From NCBI RefSeq assembly GCF_037975245.1, contig NC_092582.1, positions 10,084,001-10,148,000 on the forward strand: a stretch of 64,000 bases of DNA, given 5' to 3'. The DNA comes from Apostichopus japonicus. Lineage: Eukaryota; Echinodermata; Holothuroidea; Aspidochirotida; Stichopodidae. Positions 1 through 10,230 of this stretch are shown here, one piece after another. The first letter of the stretch is position 1; every line of letters starts with the position of its first letter. A program made the translations under genes and the position numbers. The notes under the pieces were generated by a model. That model was not told where the DNA came from and made no database searches. It was given only the letters and a program-made list of their open reading frames with translations.

Positions 1-30
1 CGCCACTGTATGGACTGAGATATTAGGCCG

Positions 31-47
31 ATTAACTAATACTTAAA
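31..47. other. A+T-rich patch of the monomer
   Basis: Positions 31-47 of each unit (attaactaatacttaaa) have two c and otherwise only a and t, in a monomer that is otherwise G+C balanced. Periodic A+T patches every 165 bp are common in satellites and can favour nucleosome phasing or minor-groove binding proteins (family knowledge); no such role is shown here. The patch contains the t37c variant of the marker blocks and the 4-bp deletion at 57902-58062. First copy given; present in every monomer. Confidence 0.75.
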
Positions 48-86
48 GCTCCCCATTTAGGCACTCGCTGTAAAAGACCGGCAAAA

Positions 87-92
87 GACGTC
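87..92. other. gacgtc palindrome with CRE-like extension
   Basis: Each monomer holds gacgtc followed by atca; on the minus strand this reads TGACGTCT, seven of eight bases of the palindromic bZIP site TGACGTCA. An eight-base near-match is weak evidence for binding and no other bZIP-type sites accompany it. Sequence observation only. First copy given. Confidence 0.25.
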
Positions 93-97
93 ATCAC

Positions 98-115
98 CCG
101 GGGTTCGAACCACGG
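98..115. repeat. 18-bp near-perfect palindrome
   Basis: CCGGGGTTCGAACCACGG at 98-115 is an inverted repeat centred on ttc|gaa with a single mismatched pair (g101 against a112). In five monomers g101 is t, which makes all nine pairs complementary: window positions 52227, 52722, 52887, 55692 and 56022. The palindrome overlaps the minus-strand B-box-like sequence. The 14-bp deletion at 45961 ends at or within two bases of its centre. It could be a protein site, a cruciform or a T-arm-like hairpin; the sequence alone does not decide. First copy given. Confidence 0.85.
101..111 (-). promoter_or_regulatory. Pol III B-box-like element
   Basis: The minus strand reads GGTTCGAACCC, a full match to the B-box consensus GGTTCGANNCC of tRNA genes and tRNA-derived SINEs (family knowledge). 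The plus strand reads GGTTCGAACCA and fails at the last base. It lies 40 nt downstream of an A-box-like sequence on the same strand. Whether TFIIIC binds it is unknown. In the five t101 monomers the last c is lost, and in a102 monomers (44322, 45807, 62619) the second-last. First copy given; present in almost every monomer. Confidence 0.4.
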
Positions 116-145
116 ATGCAAAAGACTGTCTCGCTCATCAGCTCG

Positions 146-175
146 TACAGTGCGCCAAGCCAACGCGCCACTGTA
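146..175. other. Hairpin across the monomer junction
   Basis: TACAGTGCGC (146-155) pairs with GCGcCACTGTA (165-175), giving ten base pairs with one bulged c (168) around a nine-base loop. The loop holds the a/t variable site 163, so A-B variation there leaves the stem intact. The stem spans the arbitrary unit boundary used here. On the minus strand the hairpin lies immediately upstream of CTGATGAG. First copy given; it recurs at every junction except where private changes hit it, for example c4a monomers and 56232. Confidence 0.7.
152..162 (-). promoter_or_regulatory. Possible A-box-like element
   Basis: The minus strand reads TGGCTTGGCGC, a partial match to the A-box pattern TRGYNNARNNGG. 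The start TGGC followed by GAGC at 144-141 could pair as a D-arm (GCTT with GAGC), with a 12-nt loop longer than usual. The 40-nt gap to the B-box is within the range of tRNA-type promoters. A T4 tract at 123-120 between the two boxes would be expected to hinder a full transcript, and the 3' end cannot pair with the 5' end as an acceptor stem, so this is not a tRNA gene. First copy given. Confidence 0.2.
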
Positions 176-330
176 TGGACTGAGATATTAGGCCGATTAA
201 CTAATACTTAAAGCTCCCCATGTAGGCACTCGCTGTAAAAGATCGGCAAAAGACGTCATCACCCGGGGTTCGAACCACGGATGCAAAAAACTGTCTCGCT
301 CATCAGCTCGTACAGTGCGCCAAGCCATCG
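166..330. repeat. Type B monomer (representative copy)
   Basis: Type B carries g57 (ccccatGtag), t78 (aaaagaTcgg) and t163 (gccaTcg). The t78 allele makes a GATC site at 76-79 and g57 makes a CATG at 54-57; neither is present at those places in type A. This copy also has one private change, g to a at window position 289 (monomer position 124), giving a run of six a. A and B differ at only three fixed sites, so the dimer arose recently or is kept similar by conversion between the two types. Confidence 0.96.
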
Positions 331-1815
331 CGCCACTGTATGGACTGAGATATTAGGCCGATTAACTAATACTTAAAGCTCCCCATTTAGGCACTCGCTG
401 TAAAAGACCGGCAAAAGACGTCATCACCCGGGGTTCGAACCACGGATGCAAAAGACTGTCTCGCTCATCAGCTCGTACAGTGCGCCAAGCCAACGCGCCA
501 CTGTATGGACTGAGATATTAGGCCGATTAACTAATACTTAAAGCTCCCCATGTAGGCACTCGCTGTAAAAGATCGGCAAAAGACGTCATCACCCGGGGTT
601 CGAACCACGGATGCAAAAGACTGTCTCGCTCATCAGCTCGTACAGTGCGCCAAGCCATCGCGCCACTGTATGGACTGAGATATTAGGCCGATTAACTAAT
701 ACTTAAAGCTCCCCATTTAGGCACTCGCTGTAAAAGACCGGCAAAAGACGTCATCACCCGGGGTTCGAACCACGGATGCAAAAGACTGTCTCGCTCATCA
801 GCTCGTACAGTGCGCCAAGCCAACGCGCCACTGTATGGACTGAGATATTAGGCCGATTAACTAATACTTAAAGCTCCCCATGTAGGCACTCGCTGTAAAA
901 GATCGGCAAAAGACGTCATCACCCGGGGTTCGAACCACGGATGCAAAAGACTGTCTCGCTCATCAGCTCGTACAGTGCGCCAAGCCATCGCGCCACTGTA
1001 TGGACTCAGATATTAGGCCGATTAACTAATACTTAAAGCTCCCCATGTAGGCACTCGCTGTAAAAGATCGGCAAAAGACGTCATCACCCGGGGTTCGAAC
1101 CACGGATGCAAAAGACTGTCTCGCTCATCAGCTCGTACAGTGCGCCAAGCCATCGCGCCACTGTATGGACTGAGATATTAGGCCGATTAACTAATACTTA
1201 AAGCTCCCCATTTAGGCACTCGCTGTAAAAGACCGGCAAAAGACGTCATCACCCGGGGTTCGAACCACGGATGCAAAAGACTGTCTCGCTCATCAGCTCG
1301 TACAGTGCGCCAAGCCAACGCGCCACTGTATGGACTGAGATATTAGGCCGATTAACTAATACTTAAAGCTCCCCATGTAGGCACTCGCTGTAAAAGATCG
1401 GCAAAAGACGTCATCACCCGGGGTTCGAACCACGGATGCAAAAGACTGTCTCGCTCATCAGCTCGTACAGTGCGCCAAGCCATCGCGCCACTGTATGGAC
1501 TGAGATATTAGGCCGATTAACTAATACTTAAAGCTCCCCATTTAGGCACTCGCTGTAAAAGACCGGCAAAAGACGTCATCACCCGGGGTTCGAACCACGG
1601 ATGCAAAAGACTGTCTCGCTCATCAGCTCGTACAGTGCGCCAAGCCAACGCGCCACTGTATGGACTGAGATATTAGGCCGATTAACTAATACTTAAAGCT
1701 CCCCATGTAGGCACTCGCTGTAAAAGATCGGCAAAAGACGTCATCACCCGGGGTTCGAACCACGGATGCAAAAGACTGTCTCGCTCATCAGCTCGTACAG
1801 TGCGCCAAGCCATCG

Positions 1816-4800
1816 CGCCACTGTATGGACTGAGATATTAGGCCGATTAACTAATACTTAAAGCTCCCCATTTAGGCACTCGCTGTAAAAGACCGGCAAA
1901 AGACGTCATCACCCGGGGTTCGAACCACGGATGCAAAAGACTGTCTCGCTCATCAGCTCGTACAGTGCGCCAAGCCATCGCGCCACTGTATGGACTGAGA
2001 TATTAGGCCGATTAACTAATACTTAAAGCTCCCCATTTAGGCACTCGCTGTAAAAGATCGGCAAAAGACGTCATCACCCGGGGTTCGAACCACGGATGCA
2101 AAAGACTGTCTCGCTCATCAGCTCGTACAGTGCGCCAAGCCATCGCGCCACTGTATGGACTGAGATATTAGGCCGATTAACTAATACTTAAAGCTCCCCA
2201 TTTAGGCACTCGCTGTAAAAGATCGGCAAAAGACGTCATCACCCGGGGTTCGAACCACGGATGCAAAAGACTGTCTCGCTCATCAGCTCGTACAGTGCGC
2301 CAAGCCATCGCGCCACTGTATGGACTGAGATATTAGGCCGATTAACTAATACTTAAAGCTCCCCATTTAGGCACTCGCTGTAAAAGACCGGCAAAAGACG
2401 TCATCACCCGGGGTTCGAACCACGGATGCAAAAGACTGTCTCGCTCATCAGCTCGTACAGTGCGCCAAGCCATCGCGCCACTGTATGGACTGAGATATTA
2501 GGCCGATTAACTAATACTTAAAGCTCCCCATGTAGGCACTCGCTGTAAAAGATCGGCAAAAGACGTCATCACCCGGGGTTCGAACCACGGATGCAAAAGA
2601 CTGTCTCGCTCATCAGCTCGCACAGTGCGCCAAGCCATCGCGCCACTGTATGGACTGAGATATTAGGCCGATTAACTAATACTTAAAGCTCCCCATTTAG
2701 GCACTCGCTGTAAAAGACCGGCAAAAGACGTCATCACCCGGGGTTCGAACCACGGATGCAAAAGACTGTCTCGCTCATCAGCTCGTACAGTGCGCCAAGC
2801 CAACGCGCCACTGTATGGACTGAGATATTAGGCCGATTAACTAATACTTAAAGCTCCCCATTTAGGCACTCGCTGTAAAAGATCGGCAAAAGACGTCATC
2901 ACCCGGGGTTCGAACCACGGATGCAAAAGACTGTCTCGCTCATCAGCTCGTACAGTGCGCCAAGCCATCGCGCCACTGTATGGACTGAGATATTAGGCCG
3001 ATTAACTAATACTTAAAGCTCCCCATTTAGGCACTCGCTGTAAAAGACCGGCAAAAGACGTCATCACCCGGGGTTCGAACCACGGATGCAAAAGACTGTC
3101 TCGCTCATCAGCTCGTACAGTGCGCCAAGCCAACGCGCCACTGTATGGACTGAGATATTAGGCCGATTAACTAATACTTAAAGCTCCCCATGTAGGCACT
3201 CGCTGTAAAAGATCGGCAAAAGACGTCATCACCCGGGGTTCGAACCACGGATGCAAAAGACTGTCTCGCTCATCAGCTCGTACAGTGCGCCAAGCCATCG
3301 CGCCACTGTATGGACTGAGATATTAGGCCGATTAACTAATACTTAAAGCTCCCCATTTAGGCACTCGCTGTAAAAGATCGGCAAAAGACGTCATCACCCG
3401 GGGTTCGAACCACGGATGCAAAAGACTGTCTCGCTCATCAGCTCGTACAGTGCGCCAAGCCAACGCGCCACTGTATGGACTGAGATATTAGGCCGATTAA
3501 CTAATACTTAAAGCTCCCCATGTAGGCACTCGCTGTAAAAGATCGGCAAAAGACGTCATCACCCGGGGTTCGAACCACGGATGCAAAAGACTGTCTCGCT
3601 CATCAGCTCGTACAGTGCGCCAAGCCAACGCGCCACTGTATGGACTGAGATATTAGGCCGATTAACTAATACTTAAAGCTCCCCATGTAGGCACTCGCTG
3701 TAAAAGATCGGCAAAAGACGTCATCACCCGGGGTTCGAACCACGGATGCAAAAGACTGTCTCGCTCATCAGCTCGTACAGTGCGCCAAGCCAACGCGCCA
3801 CTGTATGGACTGAGATATTAGGCCGATTAACTAATACTTAAAGCTCCCCATGTAGGCACTCGCTGTAAAAGATCGGCAAAAGACGTCATCACCCGGGGTT
3901 CGAACCACGGATGCAAAAGACTGTCTCGCTCATCAGCTCGTACAGTGCGCCAAGCCATCGCGCCACTGTATGGACTGAGATATTAGGCCGATTAACTAAT
4001 ACTTAAAGCTCCCCATTTAGGCACTCGCTGTAAAAGACCGGCAAAAGACGTCATCACCCGGGGTTCGAACCACGGATGCAAAAGACTGTCTCGCTCATCA
4101 GCTCGTACAGTGCGCCAAGCCAACGCGCCACTGTATGGACTGAGATATTAGGCCGATTAACTAATACTTAAAGCTCCCCATGTAGGCACTCGCTGTAAAA
4201 GATCGGCAAAAGACGTCATCACCCGGGGTTCGAACCACGGATGCAAAAGACTGTCTCGCTCATCAGCTCGTACAGTGCGCCAAGCCAACGCGCCACTGTA
4301 TGGACTGAGATATTAGGCCGATTAACTAATACTTAAAGCTCCCCATGTAGGCACTCGCTGTAAAAGATCGGCAAAAGACGTCATCACCCGGGGTTCGAAC
4401 CACGGATGCAAAAGACTGTCTCGCTCATCAGCTCGTACAGTGCGCCAAGCCATCGCGCCACTGTATGGACTGAGATATTAGGCCGATTAACTAATACTTA
4501 AAGCTCCCCATTTAGGCACTCGCTGTAAAAGACCGGCAAAAGACGTCATCACCCGGGGTTCGAACCACGGATGCAAAAGACTGTCTCGCTCATCAGCTCG
4601 TACAGTGCGCCAAGCCAACGCGCCACTGTATGGACTGAGATATTAGGCCGATTAACTAATACTTAAAGCTCCCCATTTAGGCACTCGCTGTAAAAGACCG
4701 GCAAAAGACGTCATCACCCGGGGTTCGAACCACGGATGCAAAAGACTGTCTCGCTCATCAGCTCGTACAGTGCGCCAAGCCAACGCGCCACTGTATGGAC

Positions 4801-6105
4801 TGAGATATTAGGCCGATTAACTAATACTTAAAGCTCCCCATGTAGGCACTCGCTGTAAAAGATCGGCAAAAGACGTCATCACCCGGGGTTCGAACCACGG
4901 ATGCAAAAGACTGTCTCGCTCATCAGCTCGTACAGTGCGCCAAGCCAACGCGCCACTGTATGGACTGAGATATTAGGCCGATTAACTAATACTTAAAGCT
5001 CCCCATGTAGGCACTCGCTGTAAAAGATCGGCAAAAGACGTCATCACCCGGGGTTCGAACCACGGATGCAAAAGACTGTCTCGCTCATCAGCTCGTACAG
5101 TGCGCCAAGCCAACGCGCCACTGTATGGACTGAGATATTAGGCCGATTAACTAATACTTAAAGCTCCCCATGTAGGCACTCGCTGTAAAAGATCGGCAAA
5201 AGACGTCATCACCCGGGGTTCGAACCACGGATGCAAAAGACTGTCTCGCTCATCAGCTCGTACAGTGCGCCAAGCCATCGCGCCACTGTATGGACTGAGA
5301 TATTAGGCCGATTAACTAATACTTAAAGCTCCCCATTTAGGCACTCGCTGTAAAAGACCGGCAAAAGACGTCATCACCCGGGGTTCGAACCACGGATGCA
5401 AAAGACTGTCTCGCTCATCAGCTCGTACAGTGCGCCAAGCCAACGCGCCACTGTATGGACTGAGATATTAGGCCGATTAACTAATACTTAAAGCTCCCCA
5501 TTTAGGCACTCGCTGTAAAAGACCGGCAAAAGACGTCATCACCCGGGGTTCGAACCACGGATGCAAAAGACTGTCTCGCTCATCAGCTCGTACAGTGCGC
5601 CAAGCCATCGCGCCACTGTATGGACTGAGATATTAGGCCGATTAACTAATACTTAAAGCTCCCCATGTAGGCACTCGCTGTAAAAGATCGGCAAAAGACG
5701 TCATCACCCGGGGTTCGAACCACGGATGCAAAAGACTGTCTCGCTCATCAGCTCGTACAGTGCGCCAAGCCAACGCGCCACTGTATGGACTGAGATATTA
5801 GGCCGATTAACTAATACTTAAAGCTCCCCATTTAGGCACTCGCTGTAAAAGATCGGCAAAAGACGTCATCACCCGGGGTTCGAACCACGGATGCAAAAGA
5901 CTGTCTCGCTCATCAGCTCGTACAGTGCGCCAAGCCAACGCGCCACTGTATGGACTGAGATATTAGGCCGATTAACTAATTCTTAAAGCTCCCCATGTAG
6001 GCACTCGCTGTAAAAGATCGGCAAAAGACGTCATCACCCGGGGTTCGAACCACGGATGCAAAAGACTGTCTCGCTCATCAGCTCGTACAGTGCGCCAAGC
6101 CATCG
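1816..6105. repeat. Mixed-haplotype block (dimer order broken)
   Basis: Alternation of A and B breaks down over 26 monomers. Recombinant haplotypes include TCT (1816, 2311, 5446), TTT (1981, 2146, 2806), TTA (3301, 5776) and GTA (3466, 3631, 4126, 4786, 4951, 5611). Private substitutions are t to c at 2621 and a to t at 5981. Upstream, 1-1815 is A-B except for one extra B-type monomer at 991 that carries c17 at position 1007. The block reads as a zone of past exchange between A and B monomers. Confidence 0.9.
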
Positions 6106-8910
6106 CGCCACTGTATGGACTGAGATATTAGGCCGATTAACTAATACTTAAAGCTCCCCATTTAGGCACTCGCTGTAAAAGACCGGCAAAAGACGTCATC
6201 ACCCGGGGTTCGAACCACGGATGCAAAAGACTGTCTCGCTCATCAGCTCGTACAGTGCGCCAAGCCAACGCGCCACTGTATGGACTGAGATATTAGGCCG
6301 ATTAACTAATACTTAAAGCTCCCCATGTAGGCACTCGCTGTAAAAGATCGGCAAAAGACGTCATCACCCGGGGTTCGAACCACGGATGCAAAAGACTGTC
6401 TCGCTCATCAGCTCGTACAGTGCGCCAAGCCATCGCGCCACTGTATGGACTGAGATATTAGGCCGATTAACTAATACTTAAAGCTCCCCATTTAGGCACT
6501 CGCTGTAAAAGACCGGCAAAAGACGTCATCACCCGGGGTTCGAACCACGGATGCAAAAGACTGTCTCGCTCATCAGCTCGTACAGTGCGCCAAGCCAACG
6601 CGCCACTGTATGGACTGAGATATTAGGCCGATTAACTAATACTTAAAGCTCCCCATGTAGGCACTCGCTGTAAAAGATCGGCAAAAGACGTCATCACCCG
6701 GGGTTCGAACCACGGATGCAAAAGACTGTCTCGCTCATCAGCTCGTACAGTGCGCCAAGCCATCGCGCCACTGTATGGACTGAGATATTAGGCCGATTAA
6801 CTAATACTTAAAGCTCCCCATTTAGGCACTCGCTGTAAAAGACCGGCAAAAGACGTCATCACCCGGGGTTCGAACCACGGATGCAAAAGACTGTCTCGCT
6901 CATCAGCTCGTACAGTGCGCCAAGCCAACGCGCCACTGTATGGACTGAGATATTAGGCCGATTAACTAATACTTAAAGCTCCCCATGTAGGCACTCGCTG
7001 TAAAAGATCGGCAAAAGACGTCATCACCCGGGGTTCGAACCACGGATGCAAAAGACTGTCTCGCTCATCAGCTCGTACAGTGCGCCAAGCCATCGCGCCA
7101 CTGTATGGACTGAGATATTAGGCCGATTAACTAATACTTAAAGCTCCCCATTTAGGCACTCGCTGTAAAAGACCGGCAAAAGACGTCATCACCCGGGGTT
7201 CGAACCACGGATGCAAAAGACTGTCTCGCTCATCAGCTCGTACAGTGCGCCAAGCCAACGCGCCACTGTATGGACTGAGATATTAGGCCGATTAACTAAT
7301 ACTTAAAGCTCCCCATGTAGGCACTCGCTGTAAAAGATCGGCAAAAGACGTCATCACCCGGGGTTCGAACCACGGATGCAAAAGACTGTCTCGCTCATCA
7401 GCTCGTACAGTGCGCCAAGCCATCGCGCCACTGTATGGACTGAGATATTAGGCCGATTAACTAATACTTAAAGCTCCCCATTTAGGCACTCGCTGTAAAA
7501 GACCGGCAAAAGACGTCATCACCCGGGGTTCGAACCACGGATGCAAAAGACTGTCTCGCTCATCAGCTCGTACAGTGCGCCAAGCCAACGCGCCACTGTA
7601 TGGACTGAGATATTAGGCCGATTAACTAATACTTAAAGCTCCCCATGTGGGCACTCGCTGTAAAAGATCGGCAAAAGACGTCATCACCCGGGGTTCGAAC
7701 CACGGATGCAAAAGACTGTCTCGCTCATCAGCTCGTACAGTGCGCCAAGCCATCGCGCCACTGTATGGACTGAGATATTAGGCCGATTAACTAATACTTA
7801 AAGCTCCCCATTTAGGCACTCGCTGTAAAAGACCGGCAAAAGACGTCATCACCCGGGGTTCGAACCACGGATGCAAAAGACTGTCTCGCTCATCAGCTCG
7901 TACAGTGCGCCAAGCCAACGCGCCACTGTATGGACTGAGATATTAGGCCGATTAACTAATACTTAAAGCTCCCCATGTGGGCACTCGCTGTAAAAGATCG
8001 GCAAAAGACGTCATCACCCGGGGTTCGAACCACGGATGCAAAAGACTGTCTCGCTCATCAGCTCGTACAGTGCGCCAAGCCATCGCGCCACTGTATGGAC
8101 TGAGATATTAGGCCGATTAACTAATACTTAAAGCTCCCCATTTAGGCACTCGCTGTAAAAGACCGGCAAAAGACGTCATCACCCGGGGTTCGAACCACGG
8201 ATGCAAAAGACTGTCTCGCTCATCAGCTCGTACAGTGCGCCAAGCCAACGCGCCACTGTATGGACTGAGATATTAGGCCGATTAACTAATACTTAAAGCT
8301 CCCCATGTGGGCACTCGCTGTAAAAGATCGGCAAAAGACGTCATCACCCGGGGTTCGAACCACGGATGCAAAAGACTGTCTCGCTCATCAGCTCGTACAG
8401 TGCGCCAAGCCATCGCGCCACTGTATGGACTGAGATATTAGGCCGATTAACTAATACTTAAAGCTCCCCATTTAGGCACTCGCTGTAAAAGACCGGCAAA
8501 AGACGTCATCACCCGGGGTTCGAACCACGGATGCAAAAGACTGTCTCGCTCATCAGCTCGTACAGTGCGCCAAGCCAACGCGCCACTGTATGGACTGAGA
8601 TATTAGGCCGATTAACTAATACTTAAAGCTCCCCATGTAGGCACTCGCTGTAAAAGATCGGCAAAAGACGTCATCACCCGGGGTTCGAACCACGGATGCA
8701 AAAGACTGTCTCGCTCATCAGCTCGTACAGTGCGCCAAGCCATCGCGCCACTGTATGGACTGAGATATTAGGCCGATTAACTAATACTTAAAGCTCCCCA
8801 TTTAGGCACTCGCTGTAAAAGACCGGCAAAAGACGTCATCACCCGGGGTTCGAACCACGGATGCAAAAGACTGTCTCGCTCATCAGCTCGTACAGTGCGC
8901 CAAGCCAACG
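6106..8910. repeat. Regular A-B dimer block
   Basis: Seventeen monomers alternate strictly A, B, A and so on, ending with an A at 8746. The only internal variation is a shared a-to-g change at monomer position 59 in three successive B monomers (window 7649, 7979, 8309), which marks a very recent local amplification of a single dimer. Confidence 0.93.
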
Positions 8911-10230
8911 CGCCACTGTATGGACTGAGATATTAGGCCGATTAACTAATACTTAAAGCTCCCCATGTAGGCACTCGCTGTAAAAGATCGGCAAAAGACG
9001 TCATCACCCGGGGTTCGAACCACGGATGCAAAAGACTGTCTCGCTCATCAGCTCGTACAGTGCGCCAAGCCAACGCGCCACTGTATGGACTGAGATATTA
9101 GGCCGATTAACTAATACTTAAAGCTCCCCATGTAGGCACTCGCTGTAAAAGATCGGCAAAAGACGTCATCACCCGGGGTTCGAACCACGGATGCAAAAGA
9201 CTGTCTCGCTCATCAGCTCGTACAGTGCGCCAAGCCATCGCGCCACTGTATGGACTGAGATATTAGGCCGATTAACTAATACTTAAAGCTCCCCATTTAG
9301 GCACTCGCTGTAAAAGACCGGCAAAAGACGTCATCACCCGGGGTTCGAACCACGGATGCAAAAGACTGTCTCGCTCATCAGCTCGTACAGTGCGCCAAGC
9401 CAACGCGCCACTGTATGGACTGAGATATTAGGCCGATTAACTAATACTTAAAGCTCCCCATGTAGGCACTCGCTGTAAAAGATCGGCAAAAGACGTCATC
9501 ACCCGGGGTTCGAACCACGGATGCAAAAGACTGTCTCGCTCATCAGCTCGTACAGTGCGCCAAGCCATCGCGCCACTGTATGGACTGAGATATTAGGCCG
9601 ATTAACTAATACTTAAAGCTCCCCATTTAGGCACTCGCTGTAAAAGACCGGCAAAAGACGTCATCACCCGGGGTTCGAACCACGGATGCAAAAGACTGTC
9701 TCGCTCATCAGCTCGTACAGTGCGCCAAGCCAACGCGCCACTGTATGGACTGAGATATTAGGCCGATTAACTAATACTTAAAGCTCCCCATGTAGGCACT
9801 CGCTGTAAAAGATCGGCAAAAGACGTCATCACCCGGGGTTCGAACCACGGATGCAAAAGACTGTCTCGCTCATCAGCTCGTACAGTGCGCCAAGCCAACG
9901 CGCCACTGTATGGACTGAGATATTAGGCCGATTAACTAATACTTAAAGCTCCCCATGTAGGCACTCGCTGTAAAAGATCGGCAAAAGACGTCATCACCCG
10001 GGGTTCGAACCACGGATGCAAAAGACTGTCTCGCTCATCAGCTCGTACAGTGCGCCAAGCCAACGCGCCACTGTATGGACTGAGATATTAGGCCGATTAA
10101 CTAATACTTAAAGCTCCCCATGTAGGCACTCGCTGTAAAAGATCGGCAAAAGACGTCATCACCCGGGGTTCGAACCACGGATGCAAAAGACTGTCTCGCT
10201 CATCAGCTCGTACAGTGCGCCAAGCCATCG
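8911..10230. repeat. Disturbed block with GTA monomers
   Basis: The order here is GTA (8911), B (9076), A, B, A, GTA (9736), GTA (9901), B (10066). GTA differs from type B only by a163, so each GTA is a B-like monomer ending like an A. Doubling or tripling of B-like units without an intervening A is what out-of-register exchange between dimers would give. Confidence 0.88.

Larger units (their letters stand above)
72..126. repeat. Three short aaaagac direct repeats inside the monomer
   Basis: The heptamer aaaagac occurs at 72-78 (c at 78 only in c78 monomers), 83-89 and 120-126. The first two are 11 bp apart, about one helical turn, and are embedded in gtaaaagaccg and gcaaaagacgt; the third is in gcaaaagactg. 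They may be relics of a shorter ancestral repeat or chance. On the minus strand they form three T4 tracts. First copy given. Confidence 0.7.
1..165. repeat. Type A monomer (representative copy)
   Basis: Type A carries t57 (ccccatTtag), c78 (aaaagaCcgg) and a163 (gccaAcg). The c78 allele creates a CCGG site at 78-81, absent from type B. This first copy is a consensus A monomer and alternates with type B over most of the window. Unit landmarks: A+T-rich patch 31-47, three aaaagac motifs at 72, 83 and 120, gacgtc at 87-92, an imperfect 18-bp palindrome at 98-115, and ctcatcag at 134-141. The start was chosen arbitrarily at the window edge; the biological unit boundary is unknown. Confidence 0.97.
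129..180 (-). other. Partial hammerhead-ribozyme-like arrangement (unproven)
   Basis: Reading the minus strand from 180: GTC (180-178), then a 36-nt segment containing the junction hairpin (177-142), then CTGATGAG (141-134), then CGAGAC (133-128). In a type III hammerhead ribozyme the order is cleavage triplet, closed stem I, CUGAUGA, stem II, GAAA, stem III (family knowledge). The triplet, a closed stem I starting with a C-G pair (177/142) and CUGAUGAG are present. However, GAAA is GAGA, there is no room for a stem II hairpin, and stem III has only two evident pairs. It may be a degenerate relic or coincidence; it is very unlikely to be active as read. Confidence 0.15.
1..330. repeat. 330-bp A-B dimeric higher-order repeat unit
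   Basis: The array is organised mainly as an alternating A-B dimer. In the regular blocks the t57/c78/a163 and g57/t78/t163 haplotypes alternate without exception for tens of monomers, and successive dimers are usually identical. This is a higher-order repeat in the sense used for centromeric satellites: the unit being amplified is the pair and not the single monomer. Two dimers span 660 bp. Departures from alternation mark unequal crossover or conversion sites and are listed as separate blocks. Confidence 0.95.

Noticed and set aside
23-61. Telomere-like TTAGG pentamers
   Set aside because: ttagg occurs at 23-27 in most monomers and at 57-61 only in t57 monomers. The copies are single, not tandem, and one is destroyed in type B, so chance is the better explanation.
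97-113. CENP-B box
   Set aside because: TTCG and CGGG both occur on the minus strand around 107-96, but separated by five bases instead of seven and without the required A, so the core pattern nTTCGnnnnAnnCGGGn is not met on either strand.
98-162. A true tRNA gene cluster on the minus strand
   Set aside because: The B-box match is good, but no acceptor stem can form, the D-loop is too long, the anticodon arm is not recognisable, the T-arm-like hairpin has a six-base loop and a T4 tract lies between the boxes.
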